35,983 nucleotides of DNA from Holdemanella biformis DSM 3989 (GCF_000156655.1 NZ_DS996842.1:20957-56939); one strand, 5' to 3'. Positions 23,534 to 32,237 are shown, numbered from the stretch's first letter. Translations and numbers: made by a program. Notes: a model not told the origin generated them from the sequence alone.

Positions 23534-23662
23534 TTGATTTAATTCTTATTAAATGTGATATAATCGCTATCAGAAGTTCTTTGAAATCTCTTTTTAAATG
23601 AATGGGTCTGCGAGAAGGGATTTCAAGTTCTTTAAAAGATATGTTTTATGCATATTTTTTTT
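23534..23662 (+). ncRNA. Structured leader or small RNA upstream of marR
   Basis: Promoter TTGATT (23534-23539) and TATAAT (23559-23564) with a 19-base spacer and a TGTG extension. The transcript would contain an 8-bp helix TTGAAATC/GATTTCAA (23581-23588 with 23619-23626) closing a 30-base loop with GGGTCTGCGAGAAGGG. A 9-base direct repeat AAGTTCTTT flanks it (23574-23582, 23625-23633). A terminator hairpin ATATG/CATAT (23639-23643 with 23651-23655) with eight or more T residues ends it. The marR promoter starts right after. It could be a riboswitch-like leader feeding marR or an independent RNA; it matches no class I recognise. Confidence 0.5.
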
Positions 23663-23663
23663 A

Positions 23664-23704
23664 TTGACTTAATAGTTAAGTAGTTATATAGTTAAGAAAC
23701 TTAA
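23664..23704 (+). promoter_or_regulatory. marR promoter with two palindromic operator-like sites
   Basis: TTGACT (23664-23669), a 17-base spacer and TATAGT (23687-23692). The palindrome CTTAA-TAG-TTAAG (23668-23680) lies between -35 and -10. A second, TTAAG-AAA-CTTAA (23692-23704), covers the start region. The same half-site in both, at promoter positions, is what an autorepressing MarR protein would use. Confidence 0.75.
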
Positions 23705-23721
23705 ATAAATTGGAGGTTCTT

Positions 23722-24159
23722 ATGGAAGTTCAAGATGAAGTACTCGATTTGATGTTTGATCTCACGTATAAAGTCACGAACTATGTTCGAAATAACCGTC
23801 ATTGTAAAGATGGTCCTAGAATAAAGGATGTGATGTTGTTTAAAACGATTTATAAAGCAGAAAATCATCAGATCACAATGAGTGAACTGGCAAATATATT
23901 GGGTGTATCTGCTGCAGCAGTATCGCAGATGATTGCTGGATTTGAAAAGAAGGGGCTGCTTCAAAGGGTGCATTCGAATACGGATCGTAGAACGGTCTAT
24001 ATTCAAATTGTCCCTGAAGCCATTGAAATGTTTCAAAAAAGAATGGATACACATGTAGAAAATGTATATCATTTTTTGGATTATTTAGGATCCGAAGACT
24101 GTGCGCATTTAAGAGATATATTGATCAAGACAACTCGTTATATGGAGGAAAATAAATGA
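23722..24159 (+). CDS. MarR family transcriptional regulator
   Basis: A 145-residue winged-helix regulator. It has an N-terminal dimerisation helix, then TMSELANILGVSAAAVSQMIAGFEKKGLLQR (recognition helix near 65-75, wing with NTDRRTVYIQI), and a C-terminal helical region. The start at 23722 has GGAGG at 23712-23716. The first gene of a three- to four-gene operon, it overlaps the exporter gene by 4 bases (ATGA). By context it represses the exporter and itself through the palindromes upstream. The ligand is unknown. Confidence 0.92.
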   Translation: MEVQDEVLDLMFDLTYKVTNYVRNNRHCKDGPRIKDVMLFKTIYKAENHQITMSELANILGVSAAAVSQMIAGFEKKGLLQRVHSNTDRRTVYIQIVPEAIEMFQKRMDTHVENVYHFLDYLGSEDCAHLRDILIKTTRYMEENK

Positions 24160-26339
24160 CAAAGATATTGAAATATTTAAAACCGTATTGGCTATCGATT
24201 GTACTTGCGTTTGGTTTGTTGTTTGGACAAGCGACTTGTGAACTAACAATGCCGGATTATATGCAAAATATTGTTAATACAGGAATTCAGAATGCGGGTA
24301 TTGAAAGTGGGGTTTATCAACAAATTCGTGAAAAGACTTTAAATTCCTATTTAATGTTCGCAAATGATTCTGAAAAGGATTTGATTACATCTTCATATAA
24401 GTTGGTTACACCAAGTAAGGCAACCAAGGAAGAAAAAACTGAAATTCCAGCTTTGAAAACAGAGAATGTATATGTATTAAAAGATATCAGTGAAGAAAAG
24501 GAAGAAAAGCTTTCTTCCGCTTTGACCTTACTTCAAATGACAATGGTTGAAGTAAGTAAAGATGCTAAAGAACAAAATGTACAAATTCCACAACTTCTTA
24601 TGATGAATGGTATAGATTCATATAGAAAAGCTGCAAAATCCGAGATTTCTAAGCTAGGAGATTCGACTGTATCGAGTATGAGTTCTCAATTCCTTAAAAA
24701 AGAATATACAGATCTTGGTATGAATATGGAAAAGATGCAACAAGACCATATTATCTTTTCTGGACTTAAGATGTTAGGTTATGCCTTAGGCAGTGCTGTA
24801 TGTGCGATTTTAGTTGGTTTTTTAGCTTCGAGAATTGCCGCAGGCTTTTCCAAAGACTTGCGTGAAGAAGTGTTTGAAAAAGTCACTCATTTCTCAAATG
24901 AAAACTTGAACACATTTAGTACATCGAGTTTAATTACACGTACCACAAATGATATTCAACAACTTCAAATGACAATTGTGATGTTTTTAAGAATTGTAAT
25001 GTATGCACCAATCATTGGTGTAGGAGCCATCTTACACGTCATTGAATCGGGTGCGAATATGACTTGGATTCTAGCTTTATGTGTCGTTGTGATTTTAAGT
25101 GTTGTTTTATTAATCTTTATGATTGTGATGCCAAAGTTTAAGATCATGCAGAAAATGATCGATAAAATGAATAGTGTGGTTCGTGAATTGTTAGATGGAA
25201 TGTTAGTCATTCGTGCTTTCAACAATGAAAAGCTTGAAGAAAAAAAGTTTGATCAAGCCAATTCAGACATCACTTCCATTTCCTTATTCACAACACGTGC
25301 AATGGCTATTATGATGCCAATTATGATGTTTTTAATGAATGGTACAACACTGATGATTTTATGGTTTGGATCGAAACAAGTCGATTCAGGCATGATTCAA
25401 GTAGGTAGTATCATGGCCTTTATGCAGTATGCGATGCAAGTTATCATGGCCTTTTTAATGATTACAATGGTCACAATCATGCTTCCTCGAGCTAATGTAA
25501 GTGCTTTGCGTATTCATGAAGTCTTAAGTAGTGAAATTACTATAAAAGATCCATCAAATCCTATGAATTTCTCATCTTCTATGCGTGGTGTTGTCTCTTT
25601 TAAAAATGTATCGTTTAAATATCCGGGTGCCGATGAAGAAGTGTTGAGTAATATTAGTTTTGAAACTAAACCAGGCGAAACCACAGCCTTTATTGGAAGT
25701 ACAGGTTCTGGTAAATCAACATTGATTAATTTAGTCCCACGTTTCTATGATGTAACAAGCGGTTCGATTTTAGTGGATGGAGTTGATATTCGGAATGTGA
25801 AACAGGCGGATTTAAGAAGTCGTATTGGCTATGTTCCACAAAAAGGAATGTTACTATCGGGAGATATTGAATCGAACTTATTGTATTCAAAGAAAGATGC
25901 AAGCAAGGATGATATTTCTAATGCATTATCTATTTCTCAAAGTACGGAGTTTGTTTCTAAAAAACCAGAAGGAATCAAGAGTGAAATCAATCAGGGGGGA
26001 ACAAATGTTTCAGGCGGACAAAGACAAAGACTTTCCATTGCCCGTGCCGTTGTAAGAAAGCCTGAAATCTATATTTTTGATGATAGCTTTAGTGCCTTGG
26101 ATTTTAAGACGGATGCTAAGCTTAGAGAGGCTTTGGCAAAGTCTTGTAAAGAAACAAAGAGTACCGTATTACTTGTGGCACAACGTATTTCGAGTATTTT
26201 ACATGCGGATCAAATCATTGTACTCGATGAAGGAAAGATGGTTGGCAAAGGAACACATGCCCAATTGATGAAATCTTGTGAGGTTTATCAACAGATTGCG
26301 TCTAGCCAATTGACAAAGGAGGAACTTGCCAATGTCTAA
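24156..26339 (+). CDS. ABC exporter subunit with degenerate ATP site and large extracellular insertion
   Basis: A 727-residue half-transporter fusing six membrane helices to an ATPase domain. Residues about 45-198, between the first two membrane helices, form an unusually large hydrophilic insertion placed outside the cell. The ATPase domain has Walker A GSTGSGKS (514-521) and signature VSGGQRQR. Its Walker B has Asp643 where catalytic Glu is expected (FDDSFSALD), and the switch His is Gln676 (VAQR). These are the hallmarks of the degenerate subunit of heterodimeric exporters such as TM287/288 or BmrCD. It is coupled to marR and overlaps the second subunit by 8 bases. The likely role is drug, peptide or lipid export. 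Confidence 0.92.
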   Translation: MTKILKYLKPYWLSIVLAFGLLFGQATCELTMPDYMQNIVNTGIQNAGIESGVYQQIREKTLNSYLMFANDSEKDLITSSYKLVTPSKATKEEKTEIPALKTENVYVLKDISEEKEEKLSSALTLLQMTMVEVSKDAKEQNVQIPQLLMMNGIDSYRKAAKSEISKLGDSTVSSMSSQFLKKEYTDLGMNMEKMQQDHIIFSGLKMLGYALGSAVCAILVGFLASRIAAGFSKDLREEVFEKVTHFSNENLNTFSTSSLITRTTNDIQQLQMTIVMFLRIVMYAPIIGVGAILHVIESGANMTWILALCVVVILSVVLLIFMIVMPKFKIMQKMIDKMNSVVRELLDGMLVIRAFNNEKLEEKKFDQANSDITSISLFTTRAMAIMMPIMMFLMNGTTLMILWFGSKQVDSGMIQVGSIMAFMQYAMQVIMAFLMITMVTIMLPRANVSALRIHEVLSSEITIKDPSNPMNFSSSMRGVVSFKNVSFKYPGADEEVLSNISFETKPGETTAFIGSTGSGKSTLINLVPRFYDVTSGSILVDGVDIRNVKQADLRSRIGYVPQKGMLLSGDIESNLLYSKKDASKDDISNALSISQSTEFVSKKPEGIKSEINQGGTNVSGGQRQRLSIARAVVRKPEIYIFDDSFSALDFKTDAKLREALAKSCKETKSTVLLVAQRISSILHADQIIVLDEGKMVGKGTHAQLMKSCEVYQQIASSQLTKEELANV

Positions 26340-28170
26340 TCAGAAACAAAACAATCGTCCAAGAGGTCCAATGGGCCATGGTATGCGTGGTGGTGGCGAG
26401 AAGGCAAAAGACTTCAAGGGAACGATGAAGAAGCTTTTAAACTACATCAAACCCTTTAAATTCTCATTTCTAGTTGGTCTATTATGTGCCATTGTTTCCG
26501 TATGCATCATGGTGATTGGTCCTAAGATTCAAGGAAATATTATTACTGAAATTGCGCAAGGCTTTATGAATAAAGTACAGGGTAAAGGTGGCATTGATTT
26601 TGATGCGATCCAAAAAACATGTGCTTTATTACTTGCGATTTATGCTTTGAGTACAGCCTTCTCTTATCTTCAAGGCTGGTTGATGAGTGGTGTCTCTAAT
26701 AAAATGGGATACAAGCTTCGTAAAGAAATGAATCAAAAGATTGATAAGCTTCCACTATCTTACTTTGATAGAAATAGTCATGGAGATATTCTTTCAAGAT
26801 TTACCAATGATGTAGATACTCTAGTACAATCGTTAAACCAATCTTTATCCACTATGGTATCAAGCTTTGTACAAATTATTGGCTTTTTAGTCATGATGCT
26901 TAGTATTTCATGGAAGATGACACTTATGGCTTTAATTGTCATTCCATTGAGTTTGATCTTAGTTATGGTCGTTGTCAAAAAGAGTCAGCGTTATTTTAAG
27001 GCTCAACAAAAATCATTAGGTTTAGTGAATGGTCATATTGAAGAGATGTATTCGGCACATACAATTGTGAAGGCATTTAATGGGGAAGAAGATTCTTTGC
27101 GTACTTTTAAAGAATATAATGATCAATTGTATACGAGTGCTTGGAAATCACAATTCTTATCTGGACTTATGATGCCATTAACGAACTTAATTGGAAATAT
27201 CGGATATGTGGGTGTATGTATTCTAGGTGGATATTTAACGATTCATAAAGAAATTGCCGTGGGAGATATTCAATCGTTTATTACATATACACGTAACTTT
27301 ACGCAACCGATCTCTCAAATCTCACAATCTATGAATATGTTACAGAGTACGGCAGCTGCTGCAGAGCGTGTTTTTGAATTTTTGGCAGCAGAAGAAGAAA
27401 TTTGTGATGTAAAAAATCCAGTTGTATTAGAAGATGTACAAGGTCAAGTGACTTTTGAAAATGTATGTTTTGGATATGATCCAAATAAAATTGTCATCAA
27501 CAATTTTTCGATGTATATTAAGCCAGGACAAACGACCGCGATTGTTGGTCCTACAGGCGCTGGTAAAACAACCATTGTTAAATTATTGATGCGTTTCTAT
27601 GAATTGAATGCAGGATCCATTTATATTGATGGCCATAATATTACGGAATATACAAGAAGTGGTTTGCGTAATATGGTTGGTATGGTCTTACAAGATGCCT
27701 GGCTATTTGAGGGTAGTATTTTAGAAAACTTACGTTTTGGTAAGCCAAGCGCTAGTGATGATGAAGTAATCCAAGCGGCTAAGGCAGCTCATGTCGATCA
27801 CTTTATTCATACATTAGATCATGGATATGGTACTGTATTAAATGAATCTTCAAGTAATATTAGTCAAGGTCAAAGACAATTATTAACGATTGCCCGTGCT
27901 TTTTTAGCGGATCCTAAAATTTTAATTTTGGATGAGGCGACAAGTAGTGTGGATACACGTACGGAAGTCTTGATTCAAAAAGGTATGGATGAGTTAATGA
28001 AGGGACGTACAAGTTTTGTGATTGCGCACCGTTTATCCACGATTCGTGATGCGGATAATATTATTGTGATGGATCATGGTGACATTGTAGAAGTCGGAAG
28101 TCATGATGAATTGATGAAGCGTAATGGTTTCTATACGAAGTTATACAATGCTCAATTTGAAGAGGCTTAG
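26332..28170 (+). CDS. ABC exporter subunit with canonical ATP site
   Basis: A 612-residue partner of the preceding subunit. The cytoplasmic N-terminus is Gly/Arg-rich (RPRGPMGHGMRGGG). Six membrane helices follow, then an ATPase domain with Walker A GPTGAGKT (406-413), signature ISQGQRQ, Walker B ending in catalytic Glu535 (LDEATSSVD) and switch His566 (AHR). It supplies the hydrolysing residues missing in its partner. The start at 26332 is supported by AAGGAGG at 26316-26322; the in-frame TTG at 26326 is less likely. Confidence 0.93.
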   Translation: MSNQKQNNRPRGPMGHGMRGGGEKAKDFKGTMKKLLNYIKPFKFSFLVGLLCAIVSVCIMVIGPKIQGNIITEIAQGFMNKVQGKGGIDFDAIQKTCALLLAIYALSTAFSYLQGWLMSGVSNKMGYKLRKEMNQKIDKLPLSYFDRNSHGDILSRFTNDVDTLVQSLNQSLSTMVSSFVQIIGFLVMMLSISWKMTLMALIVIPLSLILVMVVVKKSQRYFKAQQKSLGLVNGHIEEMYSAHTIVKAFNGEEDSLRTFKEYNDQLYTSAWKSQFLSGLMMPLTNLIGNIGYVGVCILGGYLTIHKEIAVGDIQSFITYTRNFTQPISQISQSMNMLQSTAAAAERVFEFLAAEEEICDVKNPVVLEDVQGQVTFENVCFGYDPNKIVINNFSMYIKPGQTTAIVGPTGAGKTTIVKLLMRFYELNAGSIYIDGHNITEYTRSGLRNMVGMVLQDAWLFEGSILENLRFGKPSASDDEVIQAAKAAHVDHFIHTLDHGYGTVLNESSSNISQGQRQLLTIARAFLADPKILILDEATSSVDTRTEVLIQKGMDELMKGRTSFVIAHRLSTIRDADNIIVMDHGDIVEVGSHDELMKRNGFYTKLYNAQFEEA

Positions 28171-28172
28171 TG

Positions 28173-28424
28173 ATGCGTAAGATCATTGTGGATTTAAATC
28201 GAGTCAAAGATGATGAATATGCAGCAATGTATGAAATCTTTGGATTGGATGTACTTAATAAGTCATATGAGGATTTTGAAAGAAGAATGCTTCAAATCCA
28301 AATTGAAACGATTGTCGAAGTAAAAAATAGGAAACATAACCTTTCTACTTGTTCGAAATGGATCTTTATCTTAGAGGATATTCAACAAAAAAGTGATTAT
28401 TTTTACTGTATATGGGGTGTTTAA
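28173..28424 (+). CDS. Small unknown protein at the end of the exporter operon
   Basis: An 83-residue acidic/basic mixed protein (MRKIIVDLNRVKDDEYAAM, later FERRMLQIQIETIVEVKN). It begins 2 bases after the exporter stop with GAGG 7 bases upstream, so it is the last gene of the marR operon. The stop lies in the loop of the operon terminator. No known domain is recognised. Predicted helix-strand content and the absence of membrane segments suggest a cytosolic protein. Confidence 0.6.
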   Translation: MRKIIVDLNRVKDDEYAAMYEIFGLDVLNKSYEDFERRMLQIQIETIVEVKNRKHNLSTCSKWIFILEDIQQKSDYFYCIWGV

Positions 28425-28435
28425 CATCCCATTTT
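28412..28435 (+). terminator. Terminator of the marR-exporter operon
   Basis: ATGGGGTG (28412-28419) pairs with CATCCCAT (28425-28432), with one G-U, around TTTAA, followed by TTT. The loop contains the TAA of the last gene. Confidence 0.7.
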
Positions 28436-28502
28436 CTACTAAATCGCTTTCTTTTTGGTTAGGATTCATATATAATAAAAATGTGTTAAGGAGTGTGAAA
28501 TT

Positions 28503-28754
28503 ATGAAAGACATTACCGAAACAATGACATTTACTACGGAAGAGATTCGTCGTGAGAATATCAAGATGATTCTTCGTGAAGTAAGTGATGCTTTGGAAGA
28601 ACGTGGTTATAATTCAGAAAATCAAATTGCTGGCTACTTGATCAGTAATGATCCTGCGTATATTTCTTCTCACAAGAATGCTCGTAACTTGATCCAAAAG
28701 ATCGAACGTTATGAAATCATTGAAGAATTAGTACGTGCATATTTGGATAAATAA
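28503..28754 (+). CDS. ireB: IreB/YrzL family regulatory phosphoprotein
   Basis: An 83-residue protein matching UPF0297/IreB across its whole length: [60 protein letters not shown] and [10 protein letters not shown]. In enterococci IreB is phosphorylated at N-terminal threonines by the PASTA kinase IreK and modulates cell-wall stress and cephalosporin resistance; the Thr-rich N-terminus ([10 protein letters not shown]) is present here. AAGGAG lies 9 bases before the ATG and a TATAAT (28471-28476) upstream. It heads the conserved ireB-ruvX-yrzB block and overlaps ruvX by one base. Confidence 0.95.
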   Translation: MKDITETMTFTTEEIRRENIKMILREVSDALEERGYNSENQIAGYLISNDPAYISSHKNARNLIQKIERYEIIEELVRAYLDK

Positions 28755-29179
28755 TGGATCGTATCATTGGTTTAGATCTTGGTTCGAAAACGTGTGGTGT
28801 ATCGATTTGTGATGCGCTTCATATTACGTGTCGTGCTTTAACGACTGTGCGTTTTGAATCGGATGATTATGATGCTTGTTTGGAAGAAGTTTTGAAATTG
28901 CTTCAGGAAAATAAAGTAAAAGAAGTAGTTTTAGGCTTACCGAAGCACATGAATGGAGATATCGGAATTCGTGGTGAAATATCTTGTGAATTTGCCAAGA
29001 AATTAGAATCTTCTGGAATTAAAGTTCATCTTTGGGATGAGCGACTTACAACAGTTGCAGCTGAGAAAATTTTACTTCAGGGGGATGTTTCTAGAAAGAA
29101 ACGTAAAAAAGTAATTGATCAAATGGCTGCGGTTCAAATTTTACAGAGTTTTTTGGACAGACAAAACGGGGGATTTTAA
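28754..29179 (+). CDS. ruvX: RuvX/YqgF RNase H-fold nuclease, Holliday junction resolvase-like
   Basis: A 141-residue RuvX protein. It starts with the acidic motif IGLDLGSKTCGVSICD and continues with VVLGLPKHMNG, WDERLTTVAAEKIL and the final acidic IDQMAAVQILQSFLD. The three acidic catalytic positions of the RNase H fold are present. Proposed roles are pre-16S rRNA 5'-end maturation and junction resolution. Start and stop of neighbours overlap (TAATG). A weak GC hairpin (29168-29187) with T residues follows its stop and may attenuate transcription into the next gene. Confidence 0.95.
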   Translation: MDRIIGLDLGSKTCGVSICDALHITCRALTTVRFESDDYDACLEEVLKLLQENKVKEVVLGLPKHMNGDIGIRGEISCEFAKKLESSGIKVHLWDERLTTVAAEKILLQGDVSRKKRKKVIDQMAAVQILQSFLDRQNGGF

Positions 29180-29211
29180 TGTCCTCCTTTATTTTTGAAA
29201 GGAAGTAATGT

Positions 29212-29469
29212 ATGTTAGATTCAAATTGTTTATATGTTAAAGATGAAAATGGAAACGAAAAAAAGATGACAATTCTATTCACTTTTGATAGTGATGAAAC
29301 GGGATGTCAATATGTTGTTTTCCAAGACCCAGATTTAGATGAGGGCGAAGTATATGCCTCTCGTTATGACGACAAGGGTCAATTGATTCCAATCGAAAGT
29401 GAAGCAGAATGGGATATGGTTGAAGAAGTAATCAACACATTTGTTGAGGACGAGGAAAATGCCGACTAG
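29212..29469 (+). CDS. DUF1292/YrzB family protein
   Basis: An 85-residue acidic protein of the DUF1292 family, with the pattern KKMTILFTFDSDETGCQYVVF, DEGEVYASRYDD and EWDMVEEVINTF. It almost always follows ruvX in Bacillota, as here (yrzB in Bacillus). Its function is unknown. GAAAGGAAG precedes the start. It overlaps the mltG start by 11 bases. Confidence 0.93.
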   Translation: MLDSNCLYVKDENGNEKKMTILFTFDSDETGCQYVVFQDPDLDEGEVYASRYDDKGQLIPIESEAEWDMVEEVINTFVEDEENAD

Positions 29470-30547
29470 GCGTAAAGTCAATTCTGTAAGAGTTGTTTTA
29501 TTAGCCGTTGTATGTATTTTAATTATTGCTGGTCTTGCAGGTGTTTTTGTAGTTAAAAAAGGCTTGTCAAGTACGGGCAACGGGGATAAGAATATAGTAT
29601 TCACAATTGAAAGCGGAGATGCGCTTGATCAGGTTGTAGAAAATTTGGAAAATGAAAATTTGATTTCAAATGCGACAGTGACAAAGTTGTATGCCAAGGC
29701 AAGTCACAATACAAATTTTGTGGCCGGAACATTTGAATTAAATAATGGTATGAGTGTAAAAGAAATATTATCGTATATTCAAGATAGTACAAAACTTAAG
29801 AAGGATGCGTTGATATTAAAGGTACCAGAAGGAAAATGGGCAAAAGAAATAGCGGCTGAAATATCCAATTTATATGATGGAAAGTTTTCGTCTGAAGAAA
29901 TCTTAAATCAATGGAATGATATTTCATATATTCAAAAACTAGCGAAAGATTATTCATTTATCAATGTGGATGATTTAAATAATTCCAACTACAAAGTAAA
30001 ACTAGAAGGGTATTTATTCCCAGATACGTATTATTTAGGAAAAGAGGATTCCATTGATGAAATCACTCGGATTATGCTAGACCGCTTTGAAGTGATGTAT
30101 AAAGAGAACAAGGAATTGTTCTCAAAGAGTCATTATTCTGTGCAACAAGTCATCAGTTTGGCAAGTGTGGTTCAATTTGAGGCAAGTTCAAAAGAAGATA
30201 TGGAAATGATTGCAGGTATTTTCCATAATCGTTTAGAACAAGGCATGAAACTTCAATCGAGTGTTACAGTATGTTATGCATTATATGATGATTTTAAAGA
30301 TCCTAAAGATTGTGAAACCAATCCAGAAATCGATTCACCATACAATACGTATCTACATGAAGGCTTACCAATCGGTCCCATTTTAAATCCGGGTGATGAC
30401 GCGATCAAGGCTGTGCTTGCACCTAAAAAGACAGATTATCTATTCTTTGCGGCCGATATTTACAATAAGTTGGATGGTAAAGTCCATTATTCAAAAACAT
30501 ATGAAGAACATCAACAGATTTGCGAAAAATTAGGATTAAATCTGTAA
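29459..30547 (+). CDS. mltG: MltG endolytic murein transglycosylase (YceG-like)
   Basis: A 362-residue membrane-anchored lytic transglycosylase that cuts nascent peptidoglycan strands. It has a short basic N-terminus, a single membrane helix at about 11-32, and a LysM-like region. The YceG domain includes VPEGKWAKEIA, GYLFPDTYYL, SVVQFEASSKEDMEMIAGIF with catalytic Glu241, NRLEQGMKLQSSVTVCYAL, and the terminal SPYNTYLHEGLPIGPILNPG. The start at 29459 has GAGGA 8 bases upstream; an earlier in-frame TTG at 29441 is not needed. Confidence 0.94.
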   Translation: MPTRRKVNSVRVVLLAVVCILIIAGLAGVFVVKKGLSSTGNGDKNIVFTIESGDALDQVVENLENENLISNATVTKLYAKASHNTNFVAGTFELNNGMSVKEILSYIQDSTKLKKDALILKVPEGKWAKEIAAEISNLYDGKFSSEEILNQWNDISYIQKLAKDYSFINVDDLNNSNYKVKLEGYLFPDTYYLGKEDSIDEITRIMLDRFEVMYKENKELFSKSHYSVQQVISLASVVQFEASSKEDMEMIAGIFHNRLEQGMKLQSSVTVCYALYDDFKDPKDCETNPEIDSPYNTYLHEGLPIGPILNPGDDAIKAVLAPKKTDYLFFAADIYNKLDGKVHYSKTYEEHQQICEKLGLNL

Positions 30548-30554
30548 CAATGTT

Positions 30555-30582
30555 TTGCATAATTCAAGGATTATGCTATAAT
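30555..30582 (+). promoter_or_regulatory. greA promoter
   Basis: TTGCAT (30555-30560), 16 bases, TATAAT (30577-30582) with a TGC extension just before it. Located between mltG and greA. Confidence 0.75.
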
Positions 30583-30613
30583 TTTTTGTGCTAAATACAA
30601 GGAGTGATACCAC

Positions 30614-31102
30614 ATGGCAAATGAAAAATTTTACGTTACCCAAGAAGGTTATAATGATTTAGTCAATGAACATGAAAACCTAGTTCATAAAGTGCGTCAA
30701 GAAGTTATCGTTGAGTTACAAGAAGCTCGTGCACAAGGTGACTTGTCCGAAAATGCGGACTACGATGCGGCAAGAGAACATCAGGCGCAAGTCGAAGGTC
30801 GTATTCGTGAATTAGAGGCAATGATCAAAAATGCCGAAATCATTACTGAATCTGCAGATGTAGAAGATAAAAAGAAAAAGAATGTTGTTAAATTAGGATC
30901 GACTGTAAAGATCTTAGATTTATCAGACAATCAAGAAGTAACATTTAATATCGTTGGTACAATTGAAGCGGATCCATTCAATGGTAAGCTTTCAAACACA
31001 ACTCCACTTGCAGAAGTGATCATGGATCACAAAGTAGGGGATGTTTGTACTGTAAAACGTGTTGAAGAACCTTATGATGTAAAAATTTTAGAAATAAAAT
31101 AA
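30614..31102 (+). CDS. greA: Transcription elongation factor GreA
   Basis: This 162-residue factor rescues backtracked RNA polymerase by stimulating transcript cleavage. It has an N-terminal coiled coil with the catalytic acidic tip in the motif AQGDLSENADYDAAREHQ, where Asp and Glu lie at the hairpin end, and a C-terminal FKBP-like domain (VKLGSTVKILDL, NTTPLAEVIMDHKVGD). AAGGAG lies 8 bases before the ATG. It is full length and follows mltG, a common order in Bacillota. Confidence 0.96.
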   Translation: MANEKFYVTQEGYNDLVNEHENLVHKVRQEVIVELQEARAQGDLSENADYDAAREHQAQVEGRIRELEAMIKNAEIITESADVEDKKKKNVVKLGSTVKILDLSDNQEVTFNIVGTIEADPFNGKLSNTTPLAEVIMDHKVGDVCTVKRVEEPYDVKILEIK

Positions 31103-31125
31103 AAAAACATCAAAAAATAACGTAT

Positions 31126-31168
31126 AAGAGAAGGGTGATATTTATGAAACGAACTCTTCTCTTTTTTT
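31126..31168 (+). terminator. Terminator-like hairpin overlapping the comEA start
   Basis: AAGAGAAG (31126-31133) pairs perfectly with CTTCTCTT (31156-31163), followed by more T residues to 31168. The 22-base loop holds the ribosome site tail and ATG of comEA, and the T run lies in its codons 6-8. It may end greA transcription and restrict comEA expression. Confidence 0.6.
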
Positions 31169-31620
31169 GTGCAATCATTTTCTTTGTCTTTACATGCTTT
31201 AACCGATATACTCCAATTACTTTAAAAGAAACAAAGCCTACATTGATGGAAGTTGAAATTAAAGGGGCCATTCAAAATCCAGGTGTCTATACACTCAAAC
31301 GGAATAGTTCTATTTCAAAACTTATTAAAATGAGTGGTCCTTTATTAGAGAATGCGGATACTTCAAGTATTAGTTTTACGCATATTCTTCAAGATAAAGA
31401 TGTTGTCGTTATTCCAGAAATCAAAGAAATCAAACTTATATCTTTAAATAGTGCAACTTCAGAAGAGCTTCAAACGCTTCCTGGCATTGGTCCAAGCATT
31501 GCACAAAGAATCATAGACTATCGGCAAGGAAACACATTTCAAACTTTAGAACAAATTAAAGATGTAAAAGGCATTGGCGAAGCTTTATTTAATAAGATCA
31601 AGGATAAGATCTGCCTATGA
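31144..31620 (+). CDS. comEA: ComEA competence DNA receptor
   Basis: A 158-residue membrane-anchored DNA-binding protein of the competence uptake apparatus. It has an N-terminal membrane anchor (RTLLFFCAIIFFVFTCF), an SLBB-like domain (MEVEIKGAIQNPGVYTL to DVVVIPE), and a helix-hairpin-helix pair at the C-terminus (LNSATSEELQTLPGIGPSIA and IKDVKGIGEALFNKIKD). The ATG at 31144 has AAGGG 8 bases upstream. The stop overlaps the comEC start (CTATGATG). Confidence 0.93.
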   Translation: MKRTLLFFCAIIFFVFTCFNRYTPITLKETKPTLMEVEIKGAIQNPGVYTLKRNSSISKLIKMSGPLLENADTSSISFTHILQDKDVVVIPEIKEIKLISLNSATSEELQTLPGIGPSIAQRIIDYRQGNTFQTLEQIKDVKGIGEALFNKIKDKICL

Positions 31621-32156
31621 TGTTGATTGTAAGTTTTGGCTTTTTGGCCTGTATTATTCTAAAAGATCCTCTTTGTATATTTTGTTTTAGCTTTTGTTTC
31701 TTATTGTATTTAAATGAGAGATTTCATAGTAAAAGAATTCTGATTGTATTTACTATACTCTCTTTATTCTCTATTGTTTTAGTTAAGCCTTGTAAAGAGG
31801 CTGAAAAAGGAATTTATACTATATCCGAAATCAAACAAAGTTATTATGTCGCAAAAAATCAAAGGACAAGGGTGCTTGTACAGAGTGATTTAGATTTAAA
31901 TTTCAAGGATCAAATTCAAGTTGATTCTTTAGAACCGATTCATACCGATGACAATTTTACACTCTTTAGTTTTACAAAGTATAATGCGTCAAAAAATGTA
32001 TTTTATAAAACGAAATCCATAAGGATTTTAAAGAAATCCAATTCATTAAAATCCAAACTATATGCCTATATAGCGAGTCAAAAGAATTCAAAAGTATTAT
32101 TATCTTTATATTATGGAATTCATGAAGATACGATTGATGAAATCTATACTATGTTA
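31617..32156 (+). pseudogene. comEC: comEC, 5' part, interrupted by the IS21-family insertion
   Basis: This is the N-terminal about 180 codons of the competence DNA channel. It has hydrophobic segments at 2-20 and 22-60, then a soluble OB-like region (RTRVLVQSDLDLNFKDQIQV) and the start of the membrane domain (LLSLYYGIHEDTIDEIYTML). The frame enters the insertion and stops within it at TGA 32163. Because insertion plus target duplication is 2535 bases, a multiple of three, precise loss would restore the original frame with the right part at 34684. Confidence 0.93.
32149..32156 (+). repeat. Left copy of the 8-bp target site duplication
   Basis: CTATGTTA directly before the left end of the insertion; the same eight bases follow the right end at 34684-34691. 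Confidence 0.93.
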
Positions 32157-32237
32157 TGCATATGACGGAAAAATGGTGCGCGTGTAGCGCACCATCGGTG
32201 TATCTGTAGCAGTCAACCGGTGCATCGATTTTTTGAT

